Source of the DNA: Clostridia bacterium
Lineage (GTDB): Bacteria; Bacillota; Clostridia; Christensenellales; Borkfalkiaceae
Assembly: GCA_017399185.1 (NCBI GenBank)
Contig: JAFQEA010000008.1
Span: 62,001 to 126,000 of the forward strand
Length of the DNA stretch: 64,000 nucleotides
Reading direction: 5' to 3'
A program made the translations under genes and the position numbers. Shown here piece by piece: positions 17,277 through 25,445 of this stretch; position 1 is the stretch's first letter, and each line of letters begins with the position of its first letter. Under the pieces are notes generated by a model. That model did no database searches and was not told the origin of the DNA. It worked only from the letters and a program-made list of their open reading frames with translations.

Positions 17277-17945
17277 CTAATTATTTAAAACCACCTTTTC
17301 GGCAATAATCTTTTGGGCTTTGCCGTCAATAAGTAAGGCTAACGTCTGCTCGCTTGTGATAAGCCCAACGTACCAAAAGTTCTTGCCGCCTTGCTCGATA
17401 AGGCGCACGTAAATTTCGCCGTTAAAGGCATTGTTCTGGCTATGCGCTTGTATGTATTCCTTTTTGCTGTTATACACAAGGTCAAGGGCTTTTTCATAGC
17501 TTATCGTATCTGTGTTTAAAACCGTATTTAAGGGGACTTCTTCAACCGTGTCGTTATGGTAAATTTTTGCCGTTAATCCGCTTATAGGCAGACTTTCCAC
17601 CTGCGTTTTAGAAACGTAGCAATCTGAATAAGCGCTGAACATAAAGTCAAGGGTGTATTCCTTGTCGAGTGTAAAGCAAACCTTAAAGTTACCCTTATTG
17701 CCGTTTTTTACGCGAAGTTTAACGATAACGATTTTTTCGCTGTCGCCAATATTGCCGTCTGCAATAAGTGGGGATTCACGTATTTCGGGGTAAAGGGTTA
17801 CTTCATAGCTGTCGGATTGCCCTTTAAAAATATTGCTACGCACGCGCGAAACGTTGCCCAAAAGCCCGCCCGATTTGTTGCAGCCTGATAATAAGCAAAA
17901 CACACCAATAACTAAAACAGGTAAAATCTTTTTTAAAATTCTCAT
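17277..17945 (-). CDS. putative lipoprotein
   Basis: A 222-residue secreted lipoprotein: signal MRILKKILPVLVIGVFCLLSGC with lipobox LLSGC, then a beta-rich body without a recognised domain. Segments such as SEKIVIVKLRVKNGNKGNFKVCFTLDKEYTLDFMF look like an immunoglobulin-like fold, and the C-terminus (NGEIYVRLIEQGGKNFWYVGLI) resembles a PepSY/cystatin-type element. It is divergent from the anchored protein at 18066. Confidence 0.7.
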   Translation of the reverse strand: MRILKKILPVLVIGVFCLLSGCNKSGGLLGNVSRVRSNIFKGQSDSYEVTLYPEIRESPLIADGNIGDSEKIVIVKLRVKNGNKGNFKVCFTLDKEYTLDFMFSAYSDCYVSKTQVESLPISGLTAKIYHNDTVEEVPLNTVLNTDTISYEKALDLVYNSKKEYIQAHSQNNAFNGEIYVRLIEQGGKNFWYVGLITSEQTLALLIDGKAQKIIAEKVVLNN

Positions 17946-18065
17946 AACACCATCTCTTACTATATTGTATTAGCAAATTGTTAATTTATGAAAATTTTAT
18001 CCAAAAGGTTTGTAATTGTAGTATAAATGTGCTAAAATAATATAAATCCACAAAAGGTGATTGAC

Positions 18066-18665
18066 ATGAAAAAACTAATCATTAAAACTTCAATAATTAC
18101 GGTTTCAGCAATAATCGCTGCAATTTTATTAACATATTTAACCTTTGTTATTTTTATGCCGGGCAGGCTTGCGGGCTTTTACGATAAGCTTGGGCTTGAA
18201 CGCCAGGCTGTTAAGCAAATGTCGCGTGAGTATGAAAAAACAGACGACTTATCCGACCTTATCAAGCTTTGCCAATATTGTGATAAATATGGCGATAATC
18301 GCCTTATAGCCCAACATTTTAGCAAGCTTTTCGATAATGAAGCCTTTTTAAATTACACAAAAACCCTTGAAAACGGCAGTGAGCTTTATGACCTTTTTGC
18401 CGGCAAGTTTGTTGTTGCTCTATATAAAACGGGCAAGGATAGTGTTTTTGTGGTGGATAGGGCGTTTGAGCTGACGCACGCTTACGTTGAGTATAACCCC
18501 GTGCACGCGCTTATCGTTGCCGCGCTTGAAAGGGAATCGATTGACGCTGTAACGCTTACAGGCATAAAAGACAGATTACAAATTTTACTTACAACCGCAC
18601 CTGCGGCTGAAATTCAGCTAATTAGCAGTCATTATGATTTTTTGGTTGGGGTGCTTACCGAATAA
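18066..18665 (+). CDS. membrane-anchored hypothetical protein
   Basis: A 199-residue protein with one N-terminal transmembrane segment (IITVSAIIAAILLTYLTFVIFM) and an extracytoplasmic helical body resembling tetratricopeptide-like repeats (LERQAVKQMSREYEKTDDLSDLIKLCQYC). The start is the ATG after AAAAGGTGATTGAC; an upstream GTG lies inside that Shine-Dalgarno. It ends 16 bases before the ABC ATPase gene, so it is probably the first gene of the exporter operon and may be an accessory subunit. No family recognised. Confidence 0.65.
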   Translation: MKKLIIKTSIITVSAIIAAILLTYLTFVIFMPGRLAGFYDKLGLERQAVKQMSREYEKTDDLSDLIKLCQYCDKYGDNRLIAQHFSKLFDNEAFLNYTKTLENGSELYDLFAGKFVVALYKTGKDSVFVVDRAFELTHAYVEYNPVHALIVAALERESIDAVTLTGIKDRLQILLTTAPAAEIQLISSHYDFLVGVLTE

Positions 18666-18681
18666 TTAACTTACCGTATTT

Positions 18682-19674
18682 ATGATAGAAATTAAAAATT
18701 TAACAAAAATATTTAAAAAGCCTATCCGCAAGGAAGGAATCCTTGGCATGTTTGCCACCTTATTTTCAAGAAAATATGAAGAAATCACCGCCGTTAACGA
18801 TATAAGCTTAACTATTGACGACGGCGAAATCATCGGCTATATCGGCGCAAACGGCGCAGGTAAGTCAACAACCATAAAAATGATGTGCGGCATTTTAACG
18901 CCAACGTCTGGAACAGTCACTATCGACGGGGTAGAGCCTTATAAAAAACGCCGTCAGGTTGCACAAAACATTGGCGTTGTTTTCGGTCAAAAAACCCAGC
19001 TTTGGTGGGATATACCGCTTATTGAATCCTTTAAGGTGTTCAAGGAAATTTATCAAGTCCCCGACAAAGAATATAAAGAACGTATGGACTTTTTATGCCA
19101 GCTTTTAGGTATAAACGAGTTTATGAATCAGCCCGTACGAACACTTTCGTTAGGTCAGCGTATGCGTGCCGATTTAGCCGCTGCTTGGCTACATAACCCT
19201 AAAATCCTGTTTTTGGACGAGCCTACCATCGGGCTTGACGTGTTGGTTAAGGAAAATATCCGTAAGGCTATAAAAACCATGAACCAAAAATACAGCACGA
19301 CGGTAATACTTACCACCCACGATATGAAGGACATTGAAAATTTATGTTCGCGTATCGTTATGATTGAAAACGGCAAGATTATTTACGACGGCTCTCTTTC
19401 AAAAATAAAGGAAAGCTTTGGTGATATCCGCACTATTTACGTTACGCTAAATTACGTGCCCCAGCTTGATAAGCTTAACACCTTTGACGGTAAGGTCACT
19501 TACGATTATCGCGACGGCGGGCTTGCTATTAAGTTTAACGCCCAACAAATCAAGGTAGAAAGCGTTGTGGATTACGCCTTCCACACGCTGCGCGCAAACG
19601 ACTTCAAGATAAGTGAAATCTCTATTGAAGACGTTGTCAAATCCATACTCAAAAAACAAAATGAAAAGTCATAA
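18682..19674 (+). CDS. ABC transporter ATP-binding protein (COG4586-like)
   Basis: A 330-residue nucleotide-binding subunit. Walker A is GANGAGKST, the Q-loop is VFGQKTQLWWDIP, the signature is LSLGQRM, Walker B is ILFLDEPTIGLD and the H-loop is TTHD. The long N-terminal insert (KKPIRKEGILGMFATLFSRKYEE) and a C-terminal extension are typical of the ABC-2 exporter group that pairs with two dissimilar permeases. Its stop overlaps the first permease start. No clear RBS precedes the ATG, which suggests coupling to the upstream gene. Confidence 0.9.
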   Translation: MIEIKNLTKIFKKPIRKEGILGMFATLFSRKYEEITAVNDISLTIDDGEIIGYIGANGAGKSTTIKMMCGILTPTSGTVTIDGVEPYKKRRQVAQNIGVVFGQKTQLWWDIPLIESFKVFKEIYQVPDKEYKERMDFLCQLLGINEFMNQPVRTLSLGQRMRADLAAAWLHNPKILFLDEPTIGLDVLVKENIRKAIKTMNQKYSTTVILTTHDMKDIENLCSRIVMIENGKIIYDGSLSKIKESFGDIRTIYVTLNYVPQLDKLNTFDGKVTYDYRDGGLAIKFNAQQIKVESVVDYAFHTLRANDFKISEISIEDVVKSILKKQNEKS

Positions 19675-20506
19675 AAGTCTGTCTATAAGCCGATATAAGC
19701 CCTTTTTCAGGGCAGGGGCTATGGACTTGATGGCATATAAGTTCCACATGATCACGTGGCTTATTGTCACGGCGTTTCAAGTTTTATCCGTATTCTTTTT
19801 ATGGGTTGCGGTTTACAAAAACAGCCCCCACGCAGTTATTAACGGCTATACCTTTAAGGAAATGATAAGCTTTATGGTTATGATTAATATCTTTAACTAT
19901 ATCGCTTTTGACGGCTACACAGGCGACGTTATTTCTGACGAAGTCAGCGACGGCACTATTGCAAATTCCTTTATCAAGCCAATTTCTTACAGGGTAAGGT
20001 TTTTGGCAACAAATCTTGGCGTGCTTGGCGCAAAAATAGTTGTGTTCGGGCTGCCAATGTTTACGATTTCCTACGTCATTTTTGCCCTTTTAGGCTTTAT
20101 CGTGATAGAAAGCATCGGCACGTTTTTATTATCGCTGCTACTATTTTTGATTGCGCTTGTTTTAGCAAGCATGCTGTACGACGCGATATCTTATATTTTT
20201 GGTGTTTTAAGCTTTTACACAACAGCCTACTTTGGCCTTTATATGCTAAAGGAAACGACTATTCAGTTTTTGTCCGGTACGCTTGTCCCACTTGCGTTTT
20301 TCCCGGCTGGGATGTATAAGGTTTTAAGATATCTTCCTTTTGCAGGGATGGCTGAAAACCCCGTATTAATACTTTTGATGCGTGATAGCCCACTTGTTGC
20401 GCTTCAAAAGATAGCAATAGCTATCGCTTGGCTTGTCGTTATCGAGCTTTTCGGCGCGCTCCTATTTAGCCGCGCAAGCAAAAAGGTAACGGTAGGGGGT
20501 GGCTGA
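19661..20506 (+). CDS. ABC-2 type permease, first subunit
   Basis: A 281-residue inner-membrane subunit with six hydrophobic helices. It begins KSHKSLSISRYKPFFRAGAMDLMAYKFHMITW, the amphipathic start of this ABC-2 class, and has an EVSDGTIANSFIKPISYRVRFL cytosolic loop. The ATG at 19661 lies inside the ATPase reading frame, 14 bases before its end; the later ATG 19721 is an alternative. A dispersed repeat copy (19677-19699) sits within the first codons. It pairs with the next permease for export of an unknown substrate. Confidence 0.85.
   Translation: MKSHKSLSISRYKPFFRAGAMDLMAYKFHMITWLIVTAFQVLSVFFLWVAVYKNSPHAVINGYTFKEMISFMVMINIFNYIAFDGYTGDVISDEVSDGTIANSFIKPISYRVRFLATNLGVLGAKIVVFGLPMFTISYVIFALLGFIVIESIGTFLLSLLLFLIALVLASMLYDAISYIFGVLSFYTTAYFGLYMLKETTIQFLSGTLVPLAFFPAGMYKVLRYLPFAGMAENPVLILLMRDSPLVALQKIAIAIAWLVVIELFGALLFSRASKKVTVGGG
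19677..19699 (+). repeat. dispersed CTATARG repeat, copy 6 (inside CDS)
   Basis: CTGTCTATAAGCCGATATAAGC, directly at the ATPase stop codon. Here the repeat is read as codons SLSISRYK of the permease, suggesting a repeat landed at the gene junction and was absorbed. Confidence 0.6.
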
Positions 20507-20507
20507 T

Positions 20508-21299
20508 ATGCGATATATAAAGCTGTACTTTACCTGTTTAAAGCGTGCAATTATTTCAAGGCTACAGTATAAGGCAGATTCCATCATCGGCATTATCGGC
20601 TTTTTGATTTCAAACACGGCAACGCTTTTATCAATTTATTTTATTATCGATGCAATCCCAAGCCTTAACGGCTGGTCAATTTATGAGCTTGGCTTTTTAT
20701 ACGGCTTTTCAATGATGCCCGTTGCCTTTGACCACTTTTTTAGTGATGAGCTTTGGAACACCGCTTATTGGAAGATTAAAAATGGCAAGCTTGACCCATT
20801 CTTTTTGCGCCCTATCCCCGTATTGTTCCAGATAATTGCAGAAGCCGTTCAGCCCGAAGCCTTTGGTGAGCTTATTCTGGGCGGCGTAATGCTTGGTATC
20901 TGCGCGGCAAACGTCGGCGTTAAATGGTCGTTTGGCTTAATATTACTATTGGTTATCGCCACTATTTTTGGCGGAATACTGATAACGGGTATTAAAATCT
21001 TTTTTGCGGCGTTTGCGTTAAAGTTTAAACGCTCGGGCACGCTTTTGCAGGGCGTGTATAATATGATTGGCTACACGCGTTATCCAATCAGCATTTATCC
21101 GCTTATTTTAAGGACGCTTTTAACCTGCATTTTGCCATTTGCAGTTATCATCACAATGCCCGTTGAAGCAGTACTTTTTAGCGCGTTCAATCCGTATTTG
21201 TTGTCGCTACTTATCATTGGCGTAGCAGGTGCGGTGCTTGTCTTAAGCGTGCTGTTTTGGAATTGGATGGAAAGATTTTATCAGTCAACCGGCAGTTAA
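20508..21299 (+). CDS. ABC-2 type permease, second subunit
   Basis: A 263-residue membrane subunit with six helices. The soluble loop NTAYWKIKNGKLDPFFLRPIPVLFQIIAEAV matches the family's conserved interhelical segment. The start is the ATG at 20508 behind AGGGGGTG, since the in-frame GTG at 20499 is part of that RBS. Its start overlaps the preceding permease end, so the three transporter genes are translationally coupled. Confidence 0.85.
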   Translation: MRYIKLYFTCLKRAIISRLQYKADSIIGIIGFLISNTATLLSIYFIIDAIPSLNGWSIYELGFLYGFSMMPVAFDHFFSDELWNTAYWKIKNGKLDPFFLRPIPVLFQIIAEAVQPEAFGELILGGVMLGICAANVGVKWSFGLILLLVIATIFGGILITGIKIFFAAFALKFKRSGTLLQGVYNMIGYTRYPISIYPLILRTLLTCILPFAVIITMPVEAVLFSAFNPYLLSLLIIGVAGAVLVLSVLFWNWMERFYQSTGS

Positions 21300-21308
21300 A
21301 ATCATTGA

Positions 21309-21332
21309 ATAATCGACACATAGACCCACTTT
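21309..21332 (-). repeat. dispersed CTATARG repeat, reverse copy
   Basis: AATAATCGACACATAGACCCACTTTTT, a degraded reverse-orientation copy just past the permease stop. Confidence 0.4.
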
Positions 21333-21386
21333 TTGACAATACTTTGTCAAATTTTAATTAAAAATAAACTTAAAAAGGAAACATTT

Positions 21387-21785
21387 ATGCGCTATAGAAT
21401 TTTAAACGTAAACGCTGAAGAAATTGCTTTTAAGGTAAACCGTATATCGTTACCGCCTGCAACAAAAATTAATTTATCACCAAGGTTTAAGCGTCAGGTC
21501 AAAACTGCTGAACACAACCCAAATCTTAAATTAATCGCGCTTTCAATGTCAATAAAGTCAACCGAAGAAGATAAAAAGCCGTTTGACCTTTATATCTCAT
21601 TTGTCGGCAACTTTGAAGTAAACGGCGCAGACGATACACAGTCTAACGAAGAATTTTTACTCCGTGCTACTAACGATTTGTTCCACTATTTAAGAACAGC
21701 CGCTTTAAGCGTAACAGCTTGTGCTAATATCGCGCCCTTTATGCTCCCGATAGAAGCACCTTATTTCCCACCGACAAACGATTAA
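21387..21785 (+). CDS. SecB-like chaperone
   Basis: A 132-residue protein resembling SecB-type export chaperones. It starts MRYRILNVNAEEIAFKVNR, has a beta-rich middle (KPFDLYISFVGNFEVNG) and ends with the SecB-like helix and hairpin LRTAALSVTACANIAPFMLPIEAPYFPP. In Firmicutes, SecB-like proteins often serve as chaperones of toxin-antitoxin pairs, but no toxin or antitoxin adjoins it here. RBS AAAGGAAA decides the ATG; an upstream extension lacks an RBS. Confidence 0.65.
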   Translation: MRYRILNVNAEEIAFKVNRISLPPATKINLSPRFKRQVKTAEHNPNLKLIALSMSIKSTEEDKKPFDLYISFVGNFEVNGADDTQSNEEFLLRATNDLFHYLRTAALSVTACANIAPFMLPIEAPYFPPTND

Positions 21786-21816
21786 TCTATTGGCGCACAT
21801 AAACGCAAAATTTAGC

Positions 21817-21840
21817 GTTAACGGGCTTATAGATAGGTTT
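21817..21840 (-). repeat. dispersed CTATARG repeat, reverse copy
   Basis: GTTAACGGGCTTATAGATAGG followed by Ts, between the SecB-like gene and the MITE. Confidence 0.45.
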
Positions 21841-21849
21841 TTTATGTAA

Positions 21850-22063
21850 GGCTCTGTCACAACAAATGGTTGATAAAATAAGGTTTATATACGTCGCAAT
21901 ACTTTGTCAGACGCAAATTTTAACAATTCCTGCGTACAGCAAGTACGCCCCCTTGTTAAAATTAACGTCTTTCGCGTCTTGCTCGTATCTAAAACTTATT
22001 TTTGCTTAAGCAATACGATTATTTTGGTCTAAATAAAAATCAACCATTGTTTGTGCCATCGCC
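21850..22063. mobile_element. MITE with ISL3-like ends and 8-bp target duplication
   Basis: A 214-bp non-coding element. The left end GGCTCTGTCACAACAAATGG and the right end (reverse complement GGCGATGGCACAAACAATGG) match at about 19 of 24 positions. TTATGTAA lies directly outside both ends (21842-21849 and 22064-22071), a perfect 8-bp target duplication. Inside, AATTTTAACAA and TTGTTAAAATT pair, so the element folds back along most of its length. GGCTCT ends and 8-bp duplications fit the ISL3 family; no transposase is present. Confidence 0.8.
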
Positions 22064-22188
22064 TTATGTAAAAAATAAAAAGAAAAGCGTTTTTAAGGGG
22101 CAATCTTTAAAATTTATTAAAACACTTTATCAAAGACAGAAGGGCAGAGAGTATTATATCTTTTTGTCCTTTTTTCATATCCTAACTA

Positions 22189-22221
22189 AAAGGCGATACT
22201 TTTTTAGCACCGCCTTTTTTT
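22189..22221 (+). terminator. weak terminator-like hairpin
   Basis: AAAGGCG pairs with CGCCTTT, followed by Ts. The stretch 22072-22386 holds this, the next hairpin and AT-rich DNA without a convincing gene. Confidence 0.4.
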
Positions 22222-22299
22222 GTGTGTTCTTTGACGATACCATTTTAGCACGTCGGTGACTTGCTATTTTTGATAAAGCTATGTATCTATGCCCGTTAA

Positions 22300-22333
22300 T
22301 GCAAAAATACGGCACAACCCTTTCGAGATATGC
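22300..22333 (-). terminator. terminator of the P-type ATPase gene
   Basis: AAAATACGGCA / TGCCGTATTTT, a perfect 11-bp stem that could act in both directions. Confidence 0.8.
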
Positions 22334-22386
22334 CGTATTTTGAAAAGCTGTTTTTAGTGTTATTTCTAATCACAAGCATTTTTTTG

Positions 22387-25005
22387 TTATTTTTTATGTG
22401 CCTTTATAAAGCCGAATAATTTAGCAAGCTCCATTACCACAAACGGAACAAGTGAAAGTGCCAAGCCGATAAGATATAACTTATAGTCAAGCATAACAAG
22501 ACCGAAAATCTTATAAAGCGGTGTAAACATAACGACTGCCATTAAAATAACTGAAGTTAAAGCCGCTAAATTAAGGTTTTTATTTGTGAAAGGACCAATC
22601 TTAAACAAAGAGTGCTCTGAACGCATATTGAACGCCTGAACAACCTGTGAAAGGGCTAAAACCATAAACGCAAGTGTTTGTCCGCCTTGGTGCGTGCCTG
22701 TAAAGTATTTACCAAGCGCGTAAGCCGCAACCGATAACCCACCAAACATAAAGCCTTGGATAATAATCCTTAAGCCGTAGCCGTTTGCAAATAAGCCTTC
22801 GTTCTTTGGCTTGGGTGCTTTGTCCATTACGTCCTTTTCAACGGCTTCCATACCGAGCGCGATTGCAGGTAAGCTGTCTGTTACAAGGTTAATCCAAAGT
22901 AGCTGCATTGATTCAAGTGGGGAAATATGCCAAACGAGCATTGCAACCAAAACGGTTAAAATTTCGCCAATGTTAGTACCTAATAAAAAGCCAACAACCT
23001 TTTTAATATTTGCGTAAATGCCGCGGCCTTCTTTAACTGCAACAACGATTGTTGCAAAGTTATCGTCAGTCAAGGTCATATCAGCCGCGCCTTTAGCAAC
23101 GTCAGTACCCGTAATGCCCATTGCACAGCCAATGTCAGCAGCCTTTAGCGCAGGCGCGTCGTTAACGCCGTCACCCGTCATAGAAACGATTTGTTCCTTT
23201 CTTTGCCAAGCTTTAACGATTCTTATCTTGTTTTCAGGGGATACACGTGCATATACGGAGATATGTTCAACCTTACTGTCAAGCTCACTATCGCTCATAT
23301 TATCAAGCTCTGCACCCGTGATTGCAAGGTCGCCGTCAAGTAAGATACCAAGCTCTTTAGCGATTGCAGAAGCCGTAACAACGTGGTCGCCCGTAATCAT
23401 AACAGGCTTGATACCTGCTTTTCGGCAGATAGCAACAGCTTCCTTTGCTTCGGGGCGCGGCGGGTCAATCATACCTACAAGGCCCATAAAGTTAAGACCT
23501 GTTTCAAGGCTTGTTGTGTCAGGGTTTTCAGGTACGTTATCAATAATTTTGTACCCGATTGCAAGCACGCGTAGTGCATCACGGCTCATTTTGTCGTTAA
23601 TAAGCCTTGCTTTTTCAATATCGCCGGAAACGCATCTTTTAGCCATAACGTCAAACGCGCCCTTAACGATAACAACCTTTTTGCCGTCGATAACGTTAAC
23701 CGTGCTCATTAATTTTCGGTCAGAGTCAAACGGAAGGGTGAACAATCTTTCATACTTACTATTAAGCGCTGCTTTAGTCATGCCGTTAACGTGTGCCGCG
23801 TAAACGATTGCAGTTTCCGTCGGGTCACCAAAGTGTGAAACCTTATCGCCGTTAACTTCAATATCGCCGTCGCTGCAAAGCGTGCCGTAAGCCAAAAGCT
23901 TTCTGATATTTTCGTCGTTCTGGCTGTTTATGTCAGTTATTTCGCCCCCGTCAAGGTAAGCTTTTACAAGCGTCATACGGTTTTGGGTTAACGTGCCCGT
24001 TTTATCCGAACAGATAACCGAAGCCCCGCCAAGCGTTTCAACTGCAGGTAGTTTACGGATAATCGCGTTCTTTTTAACCATGCGCTGTACGCCGATTGAT
24101 AAAACGATAGTAACTATTGCAGGTAAGCCTTCAGGGATAGCCGAAACCGCTAGGGAAACCGAAGTCATAAATATCTTAAGCGCAGGGATTTTTTCAATCA
24201 AGCCGATAATAAACACCACGCCGCACGCCGCCAAAGCAACTATACCTAAATATTTGCCAAGGTCAGCAAGCTTTTTCTGTAACGGTGTCAAGCCTTCCTG
24301 CTCGCCGTCCAAAAGGTTAGCGATTTTGCCCATTTCGGTATCCATACCCGTTGCGGTAACAACCGCGCGTGCCGTGCCGTAGGTTATAGTACAGCCCGAA
24401 AATACCATGTTAGCCCTGTCGCCAAGCGGTGAATCGGGCTTTGCAACAAAGCTTGCGTCCTTTTCAGACGGAACAGATTCGCCCGTAAGGGCAGATTCTT
24501 CGCTTTTTAAGCTTGCGCTTTCCAAAAGCCTTGCGTCGGCAGGGATAAAGTCACCCGCTTCAAGCAGGATAATGTCGCCGGGTACAAGCTCGGTTGCGGC
24601 AATAACCGTTTGCTTGCCGTCACGGATAACCCTTGCGTGGGGCGCGGAAAGGTTTTGCAAGGCTTCAAGCGCCTTTTCGGCCTTGCTTTCCTGAACGACG
24701 CCCATTGCCGCGTTAATCAAAACGATAAGCAAAATAAGTGCAGGCTCAAAAAATTCGGAAGGATTCTTTTCAACGCACGCAACCACGAACGAAATAATGG
24801 CGGCGGCAATCAAAATAAGAATCATTACGTCCTTAAACTGCTCTAAAAATCTTTGAAGAAGGGTTTTCTTCTTTTTTTCGCGCAGCTTGTTAGGGCCGTG
24901 CTTTGCAAAAAGGCTTTCAACCTGTTTAGTGTTAAGGCCTTCTGTGGGGGAAGTTTCTAACGACGATAAAAGCTCGTCTTTAGAAATGCTGTGCATGTCT
25001 TGCAT
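22387..25005 (-). CDS. P-type cation ATPase (Ca2+/Mn2+ transporter)
   Basis: An 872-residue P2-type ATPase with an N-terminal cation-ATPase domain, the TGE loop (ALTGESVPSEK), the phosphorylation site CSDKTGTLTQNRM, the TGD hinge (MITGDHVVTA) and GDGVNDAPALK. PEGLPAIV in helix M4 is the calcium-pump signature, shared by PMR1/LMCA-type pumps that also move Mn2+. The leader carries a yybP-ykoY Mn2+ riboswitch, so export of excess Mn2+ is the likelier role. RBS AAGGAG precedes the ATG. Confidence 0.92.
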   Translation of the reverse strand: MQDMHSISKDELLSSLETSPTEGLNTKQVESLFAKHGPNKLREKKKKTLLQRFLEQFKDVMILILIAAAIISFVVACVEKNPSEFFEPALILLIVLINAAMGVVQESKAEKALEALQNLSAPHARVIRDGKQTVIAATELVPGDIILLEAGDFIPADARLLESASLKSEESALTGESVPSEKDASFVAKPDSPLGDRANMVFSGCTITYGTARAVVTATGMDTEMGKIANLLDGEQEGLTPLQKKLADLGKYLGIVALAACGVVFIIGLIEKIPALKIFMTSVSLAVSAIPEGLPAIVTIVLSIGVQRMVKKNAIIRKLPAVETLGGASVICSDKTGTLTQNRMTLVKAYLDGGEITDINSQNDENIRKLLAYGTLCSDGDIEVNGDKVSHFGDPTETAIVYAAHVNGMTKAALNSKYERLFTLPFDSDRKLMSTVNVIDGKKVVIVKGAFDVMAKRCVSGDIEKARLINDKMSRDALRVLAIGYKIIDNVPENPDTTSLETGLNFMGLVGMIDPPRPEAKEAVAICRKAGIKPVMITGDHVVTASAIAKELGILLDGDLAITGAELDNMSDSELDSKVEHISVYARVSPENKIRIVKAWQRKEQIVSMTGDGVNDAPALKAADIGCAMGITGTDVAKGAADMTLTDDNFATIVVAVKEGRGIYANIKKVVGFLLGTNIGEILTVLVAMLVWHISPLESMQLLWINLVTDSLPAIALGMEAVEKDVMDKAPKPKNEGLFANGYGLRIIIQGFMFGGLSVAAYALGKYFTGTHQGGQTLAFMVLALSQVVQAFNMRSEHSLFKIGPFTNKNLNLAALTSVILMAVVMFTPLYKIFGLVMLDYKLYLIGLALSLVPFVVMELAKLFGFIKAHKK

Positions 25006-25061
25006 AACAGTTTATCTCCTTATAATTTATTATCAACTTTAATGTATGCAAAATAAATAAA

Positions 25062-25100
25062 AAAACGAGACCATCTGCAAAAAAACAGATAAGTCTCGTC
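25062..25100 (-). terminator. riboswitch expression-platform terminator
   Basis: On the minus strand CGAGACttATCTG pairs with CAGAtggTCTCG before a U-run. The left arm includes the 3' strand of the Mn2+ aptamer (GACGAGACUUAU), so ligand binding should prevent this terminator and switch the ATPase gene on. Confidence 0.8.
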
Positions 25101-25187
25101 GTTTATAACCGTGCCAGAGGTCAAAGACCACACGATGTTGACAGCGGTTGCAATTATGCCGACTACTCCCTTATGCGGAATAGGTTT
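25088..25187 (-). promoter_or_regulatory. yybP-ykoY (Mn2+) riboswitch aptamer
   Basis: The minus-strand RNA has AUAAGGGAGUAGUCGG at its 5' side and GACGAGACUUAU at its 3' side. These are the two conserved internal-loop strands of the manganese riboswitch, closed by the AUAAG/CUUAU P1 stem. Position before a Ca/Mn-type P-type ATPase is one of the classical contexts for this riboswitch. Recognised from memory of the consensus, without a covariance search. Confidence 0.85.
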
Positions 25188-25207
25188 TATTTAGTTTACG
25201 CTAAACA

Positions 25208-25235
25208 TTATAGCGTATTTTTAAAGCTTTGGCAA
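25208..25235 (-). promoter_or_regulatory. promoter of the riboswitch-ATPase unit
   Basis: Minus strand TTGCCA-N16/17-TATAAT immediately upstream of the aptamer. Confidence 0.75.
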
Positions 25236-25283
25236 CAAAAACCAATAAATTTTGGTGAAAGCTTTGTTAATTTTTGGTAAAGT

Positions 25284-25433
25284 TTATTTGTTTTTCTTTT
25301 TAGCGTCAATTTTAGCAAAGATATGGTTAAGTAGGTACGTTGCGCCGATTATGATACCCATAACGATAAAGATACCAAGCATACCAAGCCCCATCCATTC
25401 AAGGTTGAGAATAAAATTAATAGGTTCAAACAT
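25284..25433 (-). CDS. small OadG-like membrane subunit
   Basis: A 49-residue protein: FEPINFILNLEWMGLGMLGIF, one transmembrane helix, then a lysine-rich tail (AKIDAKKKNK). It begins 12 bases after the decarboxylase beta-subunit gene on the same strand, with RBS GGGGG. Na+-translocating decarboxylases have a small one-helix gamma subunit that holds the complex together; size, topology and position fit, though similarity to classical OadG is weak. Confidence 0.65.
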   Translation of the reverse strand: MFEPINFILNLEWMGLGMLGIFIVMGIIIGATYLLNHIFAKIDAKKKNK

Positions 25434-25445
25434 GATTCTACCCCC

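Noticed and set aside
22002..22259. An 85-codon open frame after the MITE
   Set aside because: It starts inside the MITE right end, has no RBS, is Lys/Phe/Tyr-rich as expected from AT-rich DNA, and runs through a terminator-like hairpin.
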